From positions 62,001-126,000 of the forward strand of contig NZ_JAGLCD010000010.1 in NCBI RefSeq assembly GCF_023146395.1: 64,000 bases of DNA, written 5' to 3'. Positions 33,119 to 41,828 of the stretch are shown here, one piece after another (within the stretch, counting starts at the first letter, position 1; the number at the start of each line of letters is the position of its first letter). The translations under genes were made by a program, and so were the position numbers. The notes beneath the pieces are model-generated. The model searched no databases, was not told the DNA's origin, and worked only from the letters and a program-made list of their open reading frames with translations. This stretch comes from Aeromicrobium sp. GTDB taxonomy: Bacteria > Actinomycetota > Actinomycetes > Propionibacteriales > Nocardioidaceae.

Positions 33119-34621
33119 TTGAGCACCACCCTCACGCATGCACCCGAGCCCACGGTGCGCGCCGCCCTGCGCTCACCCAAGCTGCTGCGCACCGAGGTGC
33201 TGGCCGGCCTGGTGGTCGCGCTCGCCCTGATCCCCGAGGCGATCTCGTTCTCGATCATCGCCGGCGTCGACCCCCGCGTCGGACTCTTCGCCTCCTTCAC
33301 GATGGCCGTCTCCATCGCCTTCCTCGGTGGTCGCCCCGCGATGATCTCCGCCGCCACCGGCGCTATCGCTCTGGTGATCGCGCCGGTCGCCCGCAACTAC
33401 GGCATGGACTACTTCATCGCCACGGTGCTGCTCGCGGGCGTCTTCCAGATCGTCCTCGGCCTCGCCGGGGTCGCCCGCCTGATGCGGTTCATCCCGCGCT
33501 CGGTGATGGTCGGCTTCGTCAACGCCTTGGCGATCTTGATCTTCCTCGCCCAGGTGCCGCACATAGTCGACGTGCCGTGGCTGGTCTACCCGATGATCGC
33601 CGTCGGCATCGCCGTCATGGTCGGGCTCCCGAAGGTCACGAAGGTCGTTCCCGCGCCTCTGGTCGCCATTGTGGCCCTAACCGGGTTCACCCTCTTGGCG
33701 GCGCTCAACGTGCCCAACGTCGGCGACGAGGGTGAGCTCCCCGACAGCCTCCCGTCGCTGTTCATCCCCGACGTGCCGCTGAACCTGCACACCCTGGAGA
33801 TCATCGCTCCCTACGCCCTGGCGATGGCGCTGGTCGGACTGCTGGAGTCGCTGCTGACCGCCAAGCTGGTCGACGACATCACCGACACCCATTCCGAGAA
33901 GACCCGCGAGGCCTGGGGCCAAGGGGCCGCCAACGTCATCACCGGCTTCTTCGGCGGTATGGGCGGCTGCGCGATGATCGGCCAGACGATGATCAACGTG
34001 AAGGCCTCCGGCGCCCGGACCCGGATCTCGACCTTCCTCGCCGGTGTCTTCCTGCTGATCCTGGTGGTCGGGTTCGGCGACGTGGTCGCCCTGATCCCGA
34101 TGGCTGCCCTGGTCGCGGTGATGATCATGGTCAGCGTCGGCACGTTCGACTGGCACAGCGTCCAGCCCGCCACGCTGCGCAGGATGCCGAAGTCCGAGAC
34201 CATGGTGATGGTCTCCACCGTCGCCGTGACCGTCTGCACCCACAACCTCGCCATCGGCGTCGTGGTCGGCGTCCTGGTCGCCATGACCCTGTTCGCTCGC
34301 CGGGTCGCCCACCTCACCGACACCCACCGCGAGCTCGTCGAGGGCACGGACGGGACCGTCACAGCGGTGTACACCGTCACCGGCGAGCTCTTCTTCGCCT
34401 CCAGCAACGACCTCTACACCCAGTTCGAGTACGCCGATGACCCCGACCGTGTCGTCATCGACCTGTCCCAGTCGCACATCTGGGACGCCTCGACCGTCGC
34501 CTCGCTGGACGCCATCACCACCAAGTACGAACGCAAGGGCAAGACCGTCGAGATCGTCGGCCTCAACGACGCCAGCGCCGAACGGCACGGACGCCTGACC
34601 GGCGAGCTGCCCTCGCACTAG
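33119..34621 (+). CDS. SulP-family anion transporter with STAS domain
   Basis: Transporter of 500 residues, SLC26/SulP type. The membrane core begins LLRTEVLAGLVVALALIPEA and contains the conserved GGMGGCAMIGQTMINVKASG segment. A C-terminal STAS domain (VYTVTGELFFASSNDLYTQF to LDAITTKYERKGKTVEIVGL) is present. Substrate could be sulfate, bicarbonate or another anion. The start is the TTG at 33119, with GGAG eight bases upstream; the frame stays open upstream but without homology. Located between the dead integrase and the attachment site, so it is cargo of the element. Confidence 0.92.
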   Translation: MSTTLTHAPEPTVRAALRSPKLLRTEVLAGLVVALALIPEAISFSIIAGVDPRVGLFASFTMAVSIAFLGGRPAMISAATGAIALVIAPVARNYGMDYFIATVLLAGVFQIVLGLAGVARLMRFIPRSVMVGFVNALAILIFLAQVPHIVDVPWLVYPMIAVGIAVMVGLPKVTKVVPAPLVAIVALTGFTLLAALNVPNVGDEGELPDSLPSLFIPDVPLNLHTLEIIAPYALAMALVGLLESLLTAKLVDDITDTHSEKTREAWGQGAANVITGFFGGMGGCAMIGQTMINVKASGARTRISTFLAGVFLLILVVGFGDVVALIPMAALVAVMIMVSVGTFDWHSVQPATLRRMPKSETMVMVSTVAVTVCTHNLAIGVVVGVLVAMTLFARRVAHLTDTHRELVEGTDGTVTAVYTVTGELFFASSNDLYTQFEYADDPDRVVIDLSQSHIWDASTVASLDAITTKYERKGKTVEIVGLNDASAERHGRLTGELPSH

Positions 34622-34793
34622 TTCGAGGTTAAGGGGATTCGACGGTGTCCAGATAGTGTCCACATTCGGTCCGCCCCAGTCGGTACTCGACGGGTATCCT
34701 GAGGTTGGAAGCGAGGGCGAATCCCTTACTACACCGAGTGAATCGGTAGTTTCCGGCCCGAGACCGTAGCAGTCGCGATGCCTCCGATGGCGT

Positions 34794-34830
34794 CCAGAGG
34801 TCACAGGTTCAAATCCTGTCCCCGCTACCA
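34794..34830 (+). other. tRNA 3' end forming an attachment site (attR)
   Basis: Thirty-seven bases that end in CCCCGCTACCA and contain a complete T arm: stems ACAGG / CCTGT around loop TTCAAAT. The sequence from CCAGAGGTC onward matches, as I recall it, the 3' half of actinobacterial initiator tRNA. No matching 5' acceptor strand or D arm exists upstream, so it is not a full tRNA. A rho-independent terminator follows directly, as expected downstream of the real tRNA. This is the right junction left when an element integrates into a tRNA 3' end. Confidence 0.7.
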
Positions 34831-34833
34831 AAG

Positions 34834-34871
34834 AGGCCCGGGATTTCAACGACAGTTGGGGTCCCGGGCCT
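34834..34871 (+). terminator. Rho-independent terminator after the tRNA remnant
   Basis: AGGCCCGGGA (34834-34843) and TCCCGGGCCT (34862-34871) form a perfect 10-bp stem around an 18-base loop, followed by TTCGTC. Probably the native tRNA terminator. Confidence 0.75.
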
Positions 34872-34935
34872 TCGTCATCCCCAGCTCAGACTTTCGGACG
34901 GTCCGCTGGCGGCGTTGCGTCCCTACCCTGAGCGA

Positions 34936-36081
34936 GTGAGTACTCCACTGAGGTCCTTGCTGGACGAACCCCGGCCGTCGGCCCCGCCGGTCAGGGTCGG
35001 ACGGGACTGGGCGCTGGTCGCGTCCGTCGTGGTCCTCGCGGTGCTGGAAGGCGCCCTGCGGCCGGACCTGCCGCTGCCGGTGCTCTCGGTGGTGCTGGTC
35101 GTCGCGCTGGCGCCGCTGCTGCTGTGGCGACGGACCCACCCGTTTGCCGTGGTCGCCGCCACCTTCGGTCTGATCGCGGTGGTGGACGTCGTCCTGGTCG
35201 CCGTCGACGCGCCGGCACTCGACATATACGCGTTGCTCTACGTCCTGCTGCTGCCGTACTCGCTCTTTCGATGGGGGTCCGGCCGGGAGGCGGTGGCGGG
35301 TCTGGCAATCATCCTGGTCCCGGCCACCCTGGCCGTCGTCGTCAGCTGGACCGGGTTCGCCGAGGCGATCGGCGGGTTCGCGGTGCTCGTGGCCTCGGTC
35401 GCCCTCGGGTGGGCCGTGCGCTCCCAGCACGGAGCCCGGGAGCGGTGGTTGGTGCAGGCGAAGGCGCAGGAGCGGGTCCTGCTGGCGCGGGAGCTGCACG
35501 ACACCGTGGCGCACCATGTGTCCGCGATCGCGATCCACGCCCAGGCGGGTCGAGCGCTCGCCACGACCGGCCCCGCAGCGCCGTTGGAGGCGCTGGAGGT
35601 CATCGAGGTCGAGGCGTCGCGCACGCTGGCCGAGATGCGGGCGATGGTGCGCGTGCTGCGCAACGAGGCACCCGTCGAGTACGCCCCTCAGCCCGGAGTG
35701 GCCGATCTCGAGCGGTTGGCCGGGGCCTCGCCCGCCGGACCGCGCGTGGAGGTGACCGTCTCGGACGACCTGGCCGCCCTTCCCGCGGCGATCGACGCCG
35801 CGGTCTTCCGGATCGCCCAGGAGGCTGTCACGAACGCCCTGCGGCACGCTCGCAACGCCAGCCTGGTCGACGTGCGTGTCGCCGGTGACCGGTCGAGCGT
35901 CAGCCTCGTCGTGCGTGACGACGGCGACCCGGGCGTTCCCGACCCCGTCCCCGAGGCCGGGTTCGGGCTCACCGGCATGAGCGAGCGCGCGCTCCTCCTG
36001 GGCGGAGTGTGCCAGGCGGGTCCGTGCCCGGGTCGGGGCTGGGCCGTCAGCGCGACCCTGCCGCTCCAGGTGCCGGCATGA
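34936..36081 (+). CDS. Sensor histidine kinase, NarL/DesK type
   Basis: Membrane kinase of 381 residues. Five or six N-terminal helices (from WALVASVVVLAVLEGALRP) act as sensor, followed by HisKA_3 with the phospho-acceptor in ARELHDTVAHHVSAIAIHAQ and an HATPase domain (FRIAQEAVTNALRHARNAS; GFGLTGMSERALLLGG). It pairs with the response regulator downstream through an ATGA overlap. GTG 34936 is the likely start. The signal is unknown; the adjacent ABC exporter suggests envelope stress or an antimicrobial. Confidence 0.92.
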   Translation: MSTPLRSLLDEPRPSAPPVRVGRDWALVASVVVLAVLEGALRPDLPLPVLSVVLVVALAPLLLWRRTHPFAVVAATFGLIAVVDVVLVAVDAPALDIYALLYVLLLPYSLFRWGSGREAVAGLAIILVPATLAVVVSWTGFAEAIGGFAVLVASVALGWAVRSQHGARERWLVQAKAQERVLLARELHDTVAHHVSAIAIHAQAGRALATTGPAAPLEALEVIEVEASRTLAEMRAMVRVLRNEAPVEYAPQPGVADLERLAGASPAGPRVEVTVSDDLAALPAAIDAAVFRIAQEAVTNALRHARNASLVDVRVAGDRSSVSLVVRDDGDPGVPDPVPEAGFGLTGMSERALLLGGVCQAGPCPGRGWAVSATLPLQVPA

Positions 36082-36734
36082 GCATCCGGGTGCTGGTCGC
36101 CGACGACCAGGACCTCGTGCGGACCGGGCTACGGCTGATCCTCGGCACCCTGGACGGCATCGAGGTGGTGGGGGAGGCCCGCGACGGCCAGGAGGCCGTG
36201 CGACTGGCCCGCGAGCTCCGACCTGACGTGTGCCTCATGGACATCCGGATGCCCGTCCTCGACGGCGTCGAGGCGACCCGCCTGCTGGCCGGACCCGAGG
36301 TCGAACATCCCCTCGCGGTCGTCGTGATCACGACCTTCGATCTCGACGAGTACGTGCACGGTGCGCTGGCGGCCGGTGCCGTCGGGTTTCTGCTGAAGGA
36401 CGCCGGGCCCGAGCTGCTCGGCGAGGCGATCCGGGCCGCCACGCGAGGCGACTCGCTCATCTCACCCAGCATCACCCGCCGGCTGCTGTCGACCTTCGCG
36501 GCCCCAGGTCGGGCAGCGCCTCTCGCGCAGCCCATCGATCCGTTGACCGACCGCGAGGAGCAGGTGCTGCTGACCATCGCACGGGGTCGCACCAACGCCG
36601 AGATCGCCGCCGAGCTCCACATCAGCCTCAGCACGGTGAAGACCCACATCGGCAGCCTGATGGCCAAGCTCGGCGCCCGGAACCGCGTGGAGATCGCGAT
36701 GTGGGGATACGAGACCGGGCGGGTTCGGGACTAG
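36078..36734 (+). CDS. Response regulator, NarL/LuxR type
   Basis: Protein of 218 residues: receiver domain with acidic pocket (ADDQD), phosphorylation aspartate in LMDIRMP near residue 55 and the conserved lysine in LLKDAGP near 105, then a LuxR-type HTH (LTDREEQVLLTIARGRTNAE; LHISLSTVKTHIGSLMAKLG). ATG overlaps the kinase stop. It probably drives the ABC transporter 80 bases downstream. Confidence 0.95.
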   Translation: MSIRVLVADDQDLVRTGLRLILGTLDGIEVVGEARDGQEAVRLARELRPDVCLMDIRMPVLDGVEATRLLAGPEVEHPLAVVVITTFDLDEYVHGALAAGAVGFLLKDAGPELLGEAIRAATRGDSLISPSITRRLLSTFAAPGRAAPLAQPIDPLTDREEQVLLTIARGRTNAEIAAELHISLSTVKTHIGSLMAKLGARNRVEIAMWGYETGRVRD

Positions 36735-36814
36735 GGGAGAACCGTACTTTCGGCCAGGTCAAGACCGGTCGATCAACCGATCCGCGCGCGGCGCGATGTC
36801 GCGAGGGTTGAGCC

Positions 36815-37714
36815 ATGATCACCGTAGATTCTCTGACCCGGAGGTACGCCGGCTTCACCGCCGTCGACGATGTCTCCTTCACTGCCGAGCCGGGTCGCGT
36901 GACCGGCTTCCTCGGACCGAACGGCGCCGGCAAGTCCACCACGATGCGCGTCATGGTGGGTCTGACCGCCCCGACGTCGGGCTCAGCCACGATCGACGGC
37001 GTCCGATTCACCGCCCTGCCCAACCCCGGGCGCGAGGTCGGGGTCCTCTTGGACGCCTCGGCCCAGCACGCCGGTCGCACGGGACGCGAGACCCTCACGA
37101 TCGCCTCCGACACGATGGGCCTGCCGCGCGCACGGGTCGACGAGATGATCGAGCTGGTGAGTCTCACCCCCGGAGAGGCCAAGCGCCGGGTGCGGAACTA
37201 CTCCCTCGGCATGCGCCAGCGTCTCGGCATCGCCACCGCGCTGCTCGGAGACCCGAGGGTCCTGATCCTCGACGAGCCCGCCAACGGGCTCGACCCTGCC
37301 GGGATTCGGTGGATGCGCGACCTCCTGACGGACTTCGCGGGACGGGGCGGCACGGTGCTGCTGTCGTCGCACCTGCTGCACGAGATCGAGGTCATCGCCG
37401 ACGACCTCGTCGTGATCGGCCACGGCAGGATCGTCGCGTCCGGCAGCAAGGACGAGCTCCTCGCGACTGCCGGGACGCTGGCCCGTTCCTCGGCTCCGCT
37501 CGACCTCGTGCGTGCCCTCGAGCACGCCGGGATCCCCAGCGCGGTCGCGGGTGACGGCGCGGTCCGCAGCGATGCCGACCCCGCCCGGGTCGGGGCCGTG
37601 GCCCTGGCCGCCGGCATCGCCCTCACCGAGCTCCGGTCTGCCGAGGGCGCCGGACTTGAGGACATGTTCCTGTCGCTCACCGCCGACACCCAGCGCGAAG
37701 GAGCCGTGGCATGA
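36815..37714 (+). CDS. ABC transporter ATP-binding protein
   Basis: ATPase of 299 residues. Walker A GPNGAGKST near residue 38, signature NYSLGMRQRLGIA near 127, Walker B VLILDEPANGLDP near 150, and the H-loop in LLSSHLLHEIEV. The roughly 100-residue C-terminal extension is typical of DRA/BcrA-like exporters of antibiotics or lipids. Coupled to the permease gene by ATGA. Confidence 0.95.
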   Translation: MITVDSLTRRYAGFTAVDDVSFTAEPGRVTGFLGPNGAGKSTTMRVMVGLTAPTSGSATIDGVRFTALPNPGREVGVLLDASAQHAGRTGRETLTIASDTMGLPRARVDEMIELVSLTPGEAKRRVRNYSLGMRQRLGIATALLGDPRVLILDEPANGLDPAGIRWMRDLLTDFAGRGGTVLLSSHLLHEIEVIADDLVVIGHGRIVASGSKDELLATAGTLARSSAPLDLVRALEHAGIPSAVAGDGAVRSDADPARVGAVALAAGIALTELRSAEGAGLEDMFLSLTADTQREGAVA

Positions 37715-38472
37715 CCACCACGACCATTCCGATCACCCGGCTCGTCTCGGTCGAGCTGCGCAAGATGTTCAGCACCCGTTCGGGGTTCTGGCTGCTCGTC
37801 AGCATCGCCGTGCTGACGCTTGTGGCGGCCGCATCGGTCGTCGTCCTGGCGCCCGACAGCGACGTCACCTACGAGAGCTTCACGAGGGCGAGCGGGTTCC
37901 CGATGTCGCTGATCCTGCCGATCATCGCGATCCTGGCGGTCACGAGCGAGTGGAGCCAACGCAGCGGCCTCACGACCTTCACGCTCGTGCCGAGCCGCGG
38001 GCGCGTGATCGGCGCCAAGGCGATCGCGACCCTGCTGGTGGGCGTCGGCTCCGTCGCACTCGCCTTCCTGGTGGGTGCCTTCGGCAACGTGATCGGCTCC
38101 GCGCTCGCCGGCGTCGACACCGTCTGGAACATCTCGGTGACGATGGCGCTGCAGCTGGTGCTCTTCAACCTGATCGGCATGCTCATCGGCTTCACCATCG
38201 GGGTCGTGCTGCGCAGCTCCGCAGCCGCGATCGTGGGCTACTTCGTCGCGTCCTTCGTCCTGCCGGGCGTCCTGCTCCTCCTGGCCCAGGTGCGTCCGTG
38301 GTTCGAGGAGCTGCAGCCGTGGGTCGACTGGAACGAGACGCAGGTGGCACTCCTCGAGGGCGCGATGGACAGCGCCCAGGAGTGGGCGATGCTCGGCTCG
38401 ACCACGATGATCTGGATCGTCGTCCCGCTGGCGGTCGGCCTGCTCACCCTGCGCCGCTCCGAGGTCACGTAG
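37711..38472 (+). CDS. ABC-2 type permease
   Basis: Membrane partner of the preceding ATPase, 253 residues with six hydrophobic segments, beginning SVELRKMFSTRSGFWLLVSI, the usual start of ABC-2 permeases, and ending with a helix and RRSEVT. With the two-component system upstream it forms a BcrAB-like regulated exporter module of four genes. Substrate unknown. Confidence 0.9.
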   Translation: MTTTTIPITRLVSVELRKMFSTRSGFWLLVSIAVLTLVAAASVVVLAPDSDVTYESFTRASGFPMSLILPIIAILAVTSEWSQRSGLTTFTLVPSRGRVIGAKAIATLLVGVGSVALAFLVGAFGNVIGSALAGVDTVWNISVTMALQLVLFNLIGMLIGFTIGVVLRSSAAAIVGYFVASFVLPGVLLLLAQVRPWFEELQPWVDWNETQVALLEGAMDSAQEWAMLGSTTMIWIVVPLAVGLLTLRRSEVT

Positions 38473-38490
38473 CCGGCGCCGGGCTCGACC

Positions 38491-38973
38491 TCACCTGCCC
38501 GGGCGCTCGGCGGCGGCCCTGATCTGGTCCAGGGTCTGTCGCATGCCGTCGCGCAGGAGCCGGCTGAAGGCCTTCTGGCCGCCGAGGTAGTTCTCGGTGA
38601 GGTCGAGCGAGTAGTCGGAGATGCCGTCGGGGGTGCGGCGCTGCTGGACCACCTGGGTGCCGCCGGCAGCCGTGGGGGTGAGCTCGAACGACCACACGAC
38701 ACGGTTCTCCGTGATGCGGAACGCCAGCTCGCGCTCGGGCTCGAACCGCACGATCGTGCTGTGGGTCGTCCAGGTCAGCTCCCCTTCGCGGTTGAGATGG
38801 GTGAGCTCGGCGCCCGGGCCGATGCGATCGAAGCCGTCGCGGAGCCGGACCGACTCCACCTGGGGGCTCCAGTCGGCCAGGCGACGCGGGTCCTCGATCA
38901 GGCTCCAGACCTGCGAGGTAGGGGCGTCGATGACGATCGACTCCTCGAGGAGCTCGTCGTAGGCAGTGGTCAC
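38491..38973 (-). CDS. SRPBCC-family protein
   Basis: START-like protein of 160 residues: ESIVIDAPTSQVWSLIEDPR at the N-terminus, RLADWSPQVESVRLRDG, and a C-terminal helix (GGQKAFSRLLRDGMRQTLDQ). Polyketide-cyclase/dehydrase type. Convergent with the ABC permease and divergent from a TetR gene 93 bases away, which may control it. The ligand is unknown. Confidence 0.82.
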   Translation of the reverse strand: MTTAYDELLEESIVIDAPTSQVWSLIEDPRRLADWSPQVESVRLRDGFDRIGPGAELTHLNREGELTWTTHSTIVRFEPERELAFRITENRVVWSFELTPTAAGGTQVVQQRRTPDGISDYSLDLTENYLGGQKAFSRLLRDGMRQTLDQIRAAAERPGR

Positions 38974-39066
38974 AGCACTCTCCCAACTATGCGTTCGATC
39001 GGACGTAATGGTGGGACCTTAGGGCACCGGGAGATTCACGTCCACTCGGTCGCTTACAGTGGTGGC

Positions 39067-39654
39067 GTGACAGCAGAATCGGCTCGCGATGGCCGGCGCG
39101 CGCGCGGGGATGCCACGCGCCGCACCGTGGCGCGACGCGCCGCGGCGATCGCCACCACTCACGGACTGGACTCGATCACGGTCGGCTCCCTGGCGAGCGC
39201 CGCGGGAGTGAGCAAGAGCGGCATCCTCACCGTGTTCGGGACGCGCGAGGCCATTCAGGTCGCCGCCGTCGCTGAGGCGCGGCAGATCTACCGCGAGTCG
39301 GTGATTGCTCCGGTGTGGGCCGAGGAGCCGGGTGCGCCGCGGCTGCGGGCCCTGATGGACTCCTGGGTCGCGTACCTGCGAGCCGGCGTGTTCCCTGGCG
39401 GGTGCTTCATCGTCGCGAGCACGGCCGAGTACGGCCGGCGCAGCGGCGCCGTGGCCGATGCGGTGCGCCGGTTGAAGCGCGAGTGGCTCGACCTGCTGGA
39501 AGGCGAGCTTCGCGCAGCGGGCGCGGCGGACCCGGCCGATGACGCCTTCCGCATCGATGCCTTCCTGTGCGCGGCGAACACGCACCGTGAGCTGTTCGGT
39601 AGGGACGAGCCGCTCGATCGGGCGCGCGACCTGGCGCTCGAGGTCATCGGCTGA
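39067..39654 (+). CDS. TetR-family regulator
   Basis: TetR protein of 195 residues: RRTVARRAAAIATTHGLDSI, then VGSLASAAGVSKSGILTVFG with the recognition helix ending TVFG. The C-terminal domain contains VFPGGCFIVASTAEYGRRSG, a pattern of the TetR_C_16/YxaF-like group. GTG 39067. The spacer to the divergent SRPBCC gene contains a roughly symmetric stretch around 38990-39010 (TGCGTTCGATCGGACGTA). Confidence 0.82.
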   Translation: MTAESARDGRRARGDATRRTVARRAAAIATTHGLDSITVGSLASAAGVSKSGILTVFGTREAIQVAAVAEARQIYRESVIAPVWAEEPGAPRLRALMDSWVAYLRAGVFPGGCFIVASTAEYGRRSGAVADAVRRLKREWLDLLEGELRAAGAADPADDAFRIDAFLCAANTHRELFGRDEPLDRARDLALEVIG

Positions 39655-39681
39655 TCGAGAGTCGCTGATCCGACCTCGGTG

Positions 39682-39700
39682 GGGTAACTTCGTGTTACCC
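39682..39700. promoter_or_regulatory. Palindrome upstream of the lipase gene
   Basis: GGGTAAC (39682-39688) and GTTACCC (39694-39700) are exact complements around TTCGT, 25 bases before the lipase ATG. Candidate operator or 5' leader hairpin. Confidence 0.45.
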
Positions 39701-39724
39701 ATCTCACATCGGAGGCTCCTCGCC

Positions 39725-40693
39725 ATGCGCACACCTCGAGTCCTGGGAACGGTCCTCGCCGCGGCGGCGCTCGCGGTGGGCCTGGTCGCCGCGCCTGCGC
39801 AGGCTGAGGCGCCGAAGCCTCCGCTGCCGGTGACGTACTCGTTCCTGCTGCCGGCCGTCATCGCCGGTCTGGGCATCGACGCCGACCCGCCCGGGGCGAA
39901 CGACTGGTCGTGCCAGCCGTCGGCGGCGCACCCGAACCCGGTCGTCCTGGTCCACGGGCTGACGGGCAGCAAGGCGACGAACTGGCAGACGTACGCCCCC
40001 CTGCTCGCCAACGAGGGTTACTGCGTCTACGCGTTGACCTACGGCCAGGTGAAGAACATCGTGTCGCCGCCGTACGACCAGGTGTTCGGAGGCTTCGGCC
40101 CGATCGAGGAGAGCGCGGCGCAGCTGTCGACCTTCGTCGACCGGGTGCTCGCCTCGACCGGGGCGGCGAAGGTCGACATCGTCGGCCACTCCGAGGGCAC
40201 GCTGATGCCCAACTACTACGCCAAGTTCCTCGACGGGGCACCGAAGATCGACAAGTACGTCTCGATCGCCCCGCTGTGGCACGGCACCGACCCGGCCGGT
40301 CTGGCCACGCTGAGCCTGATCGGCACGCCCTTCGGCGTCACGCCGGTCATCAACGCGGCCCTGCAGCCCTTCTTCGCGTCTGGTCCGCAGCTCCTGGCGG
40401 GCTCGCCCTTCATCGAGAAGATGCGCTCCGGCGGCGGCCCCGCTGTGCCGGGCATCACCTACACCAACATCGTCACGCGACTGGACGAGCTCGTGATCCC
40501 GTACACCAGCGGCATCGAGCCGGGCATGACCAACCACGTCGTGCAGGACTACTGCGGCCTCGATCTGAGCGAGCACTTCCAGATCGTCGCCGACCCGGTG
40601 GCGGCAGCCCTCGTGCTGAACGCCCTCGATCCGGCGCACCCGCGGCCCGTGCCCTGCCAGCTCGTGCTGCCGTTCGTCGGCAACATCCTCTGA
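39725..40693 (+). CDS. Secreted lipase/esterase, EstA-LipA class
   Basis: Secreted alpha/beta hydrolase of 322 residues. A Sec signal peptide (LAAAALAVGLVAAPAQA, cleavage near residue 27) leads into VVLVHGLTGS (oxyanion loop). The nucleophile serine is in GHSEG near residue 162; the acid and histidine are probably in TRLDELVIPYTSG and NHVVQDYC. Members cleave triacylglycerols or esters. Paired cysteines (NDWSC, EGYC, DYC, PC) suggest disulfides in the mature protein. Confidence 0.92.
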   Translation: MRTPRVLGTVLAAAALAVGLVAAPAQAEAPKPPLPVTYSFLLPAVIAGLGIDADPPGANDWSCQPSAAHPNPVVLVHGLTGSKATNWQTYAPLLANEGYCVYALTYGQVKNIVSPPYDQVFGGFGPIEESAAQLSTFVDRVLASTGAAKVDIVGHSEGTLMPNYYAKFLDGAPKIDKYVSIAPLWHGTDPAGLATLSLIGTPFGVTPVINAALQPFFASGPQLLAGSPFIEKMRSGGGPAVPGITYTNIVTRLDELVIPYTSGIEPGMTNHVVQDYCGLDLSEHFQIVADPVAAALVLNALDPAHPRPVPCQLVLPFVGNIL

Positions 40694-40698
40694 GGCCT

Positions 40699-40723
40699 GC
40701 GTGAGGCGGCGCGGACGGGGTAC
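40699..40723 (+). promoter_or_regulatory. SigB/SigF-type promoter
   Basis: GCGT (40699-40702), 15-bp spacer, GGGTAC (40718-40723). The ATG of the lysine-rich protein is 22 bases after the -10 hexamer. Confidence 0.6.
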
Positions 40724-40744
40724 GCCCCCGGCGTCCGTTCCTCC

Positions 40745-41206
40745 ATGAAAGGCCTCCCGATGCTTCCCTCCGTCCTGTCGCGCCCTGTCCGCATGGCCCA
40801 GCACGGCGCGCTGAGCGCCCTCCACGTCGGGCTGAACGCCACCGCGTCAGTCATCTCGGCCGTGCGTGGAGGCGGCAATGGCGACAGCCCGCCCGTCCCG
40901 GCCCCCAACCCCACCCCGCCCCGCGCGGCGCCGAAGCCCGCGGCGACGAACGTCGAGCCGGCTCCAGAAAGGGCCACGACGACCGCGAAGAAGGCTCCGG
41001 CGACCAAGAAGGCCACGGCGAAGAAGACGGCCACCAAGAAGACGGCGTCCAGCGCCGTGCCCACGCCCGCCGACGTCGCCGAACGCGTCGCGCGTGCTGC
41101 GGACGAGCCCGAGCACGTCGAGGCCGAGGAGGCCTTGGCCTACAGCACGGGCCCCGATGTCCGCTCGACGGTCGCCGACGAGGTCGAGGGCAGTGCGAAG
41201 AGCTAG
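40745..41206 (+). CDS. Lysine/alanine-rich histone-like protein
   Basis: Protein of 153 residues, not assigned to a named family. A short N-terminal region (VRMAQHGALSALHVGLNATA) is followed by a proline/alanine linker and a histone-H1-like patch of repeated KKA/AKK (TTAKKAPATKKATAKKTATK, about 84-105), then an acidic end. The basic repeats resemble the tail of the Ku protein at 59 kb. It may bind DNA or the cell surface. ATG 40745 is the first start; ATG 40760 has a better-placed AAAGG. A SigB-type promoter precedes it. Confidence 0.65.
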   Translation: MKGLPMLPSVLSRPVRMAQHGALSALHVGLNATASVISAVRGGGNGDSPPVPAPNPTPPRAAPKPAATNVEPAPERATTTAKKAPATKKATAKKTATKKTASSAVPTPADVAERVARAADEPEHVEAEEALAYSTGPDVRSTVADEVEGSAKS

Positions 41207-41317
41207 GCGGCGGTGTCGAGGTTGAGCTCGATGGTGAGTGTGCGTCCGGGGCCGGTGTGTCTGAGGTGGTCCAGGAGGTGGGGGGTGATGTCGTGGCCTT
41301 TGTAGGCGTGGTGGTGC

Positions 41318-41412
41318 CGGGACGCGCTCGTTCCTCGCGCTCGCTCCCTGACTTGCTGGCGCTCGCCAGGGCCCGGCAGGCGGGCTCCGCCCGCCCTGGG
41401 GTTCGGACAAGC
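41318..41412. repeat. Palindrome-rich insert A in the DUF222 gene
   Basis: A 95-bp run of short inverted repeats, for example GGCGGGC-TCC-GCCCGCC, with alternating GCTCG and CTCGC words. It shares GCTGGCGCTCGCC (41355-41367) with insert B. It replaces the expected HNH-coding segment. Confidence 0.5.
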
Positions 41413-41741
41413 GCGACGGCTCGGTTCGCGAGCGTATTGGTGGGCGAGGACGTCGTGGGTGATGGGGTCCAGGTGCATGCGGTGCCAGAACGCTTCGCCG
41501 GCGAAGGCTGATTCCAGGGCCCAGTCGGTGGGGACCTGCCAGGATCCGTCGGCGGCTTCGACGGGTCCGTCGGTGGCGCCGGTGAGGATGGCGGCGTCGA
41601 TCGTGACGGCGATGTCGCACCGCAGGCCGGGGGTGCCGGGGAGGTGGTCGGCCGGGGCCGAGGTCAGCACGTGGACCAGCAGGTCCGCGCGGCGTTGGGC
41701 GTGGGACCGCTGGAGGCCGTCAGCCTTGTCGGAGCGGCGCA

Positions 41742-41828
41742 GGGCTCGCTGGCGCTCGCCCGATCAGCGACTCCGTCGCTGCCGCGCTTCGCGCGGGCGC
41801 CTGCCTCGCTTCGCTCGGCCCGTGGTGC
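41742..41828. repeat. Palindrome-rich insert B in the DUF222 gene
   Basis: Tandem three-base-loop hairpins, AGCGAC-TCC-GTCGCT and CCGCGC-TTC-GCGCGG, after a second copy of GCTGGCGCTCGCC (41748-41760). Same style as insert A. Confidence 0.5.

Noticed and set aside
34720-34830. A complete tRNA gene
   Set aside because: The T arm and 3' acceptor strand are good, but no complementary 5' strand, D arm or anticodon arm can be found upstream.
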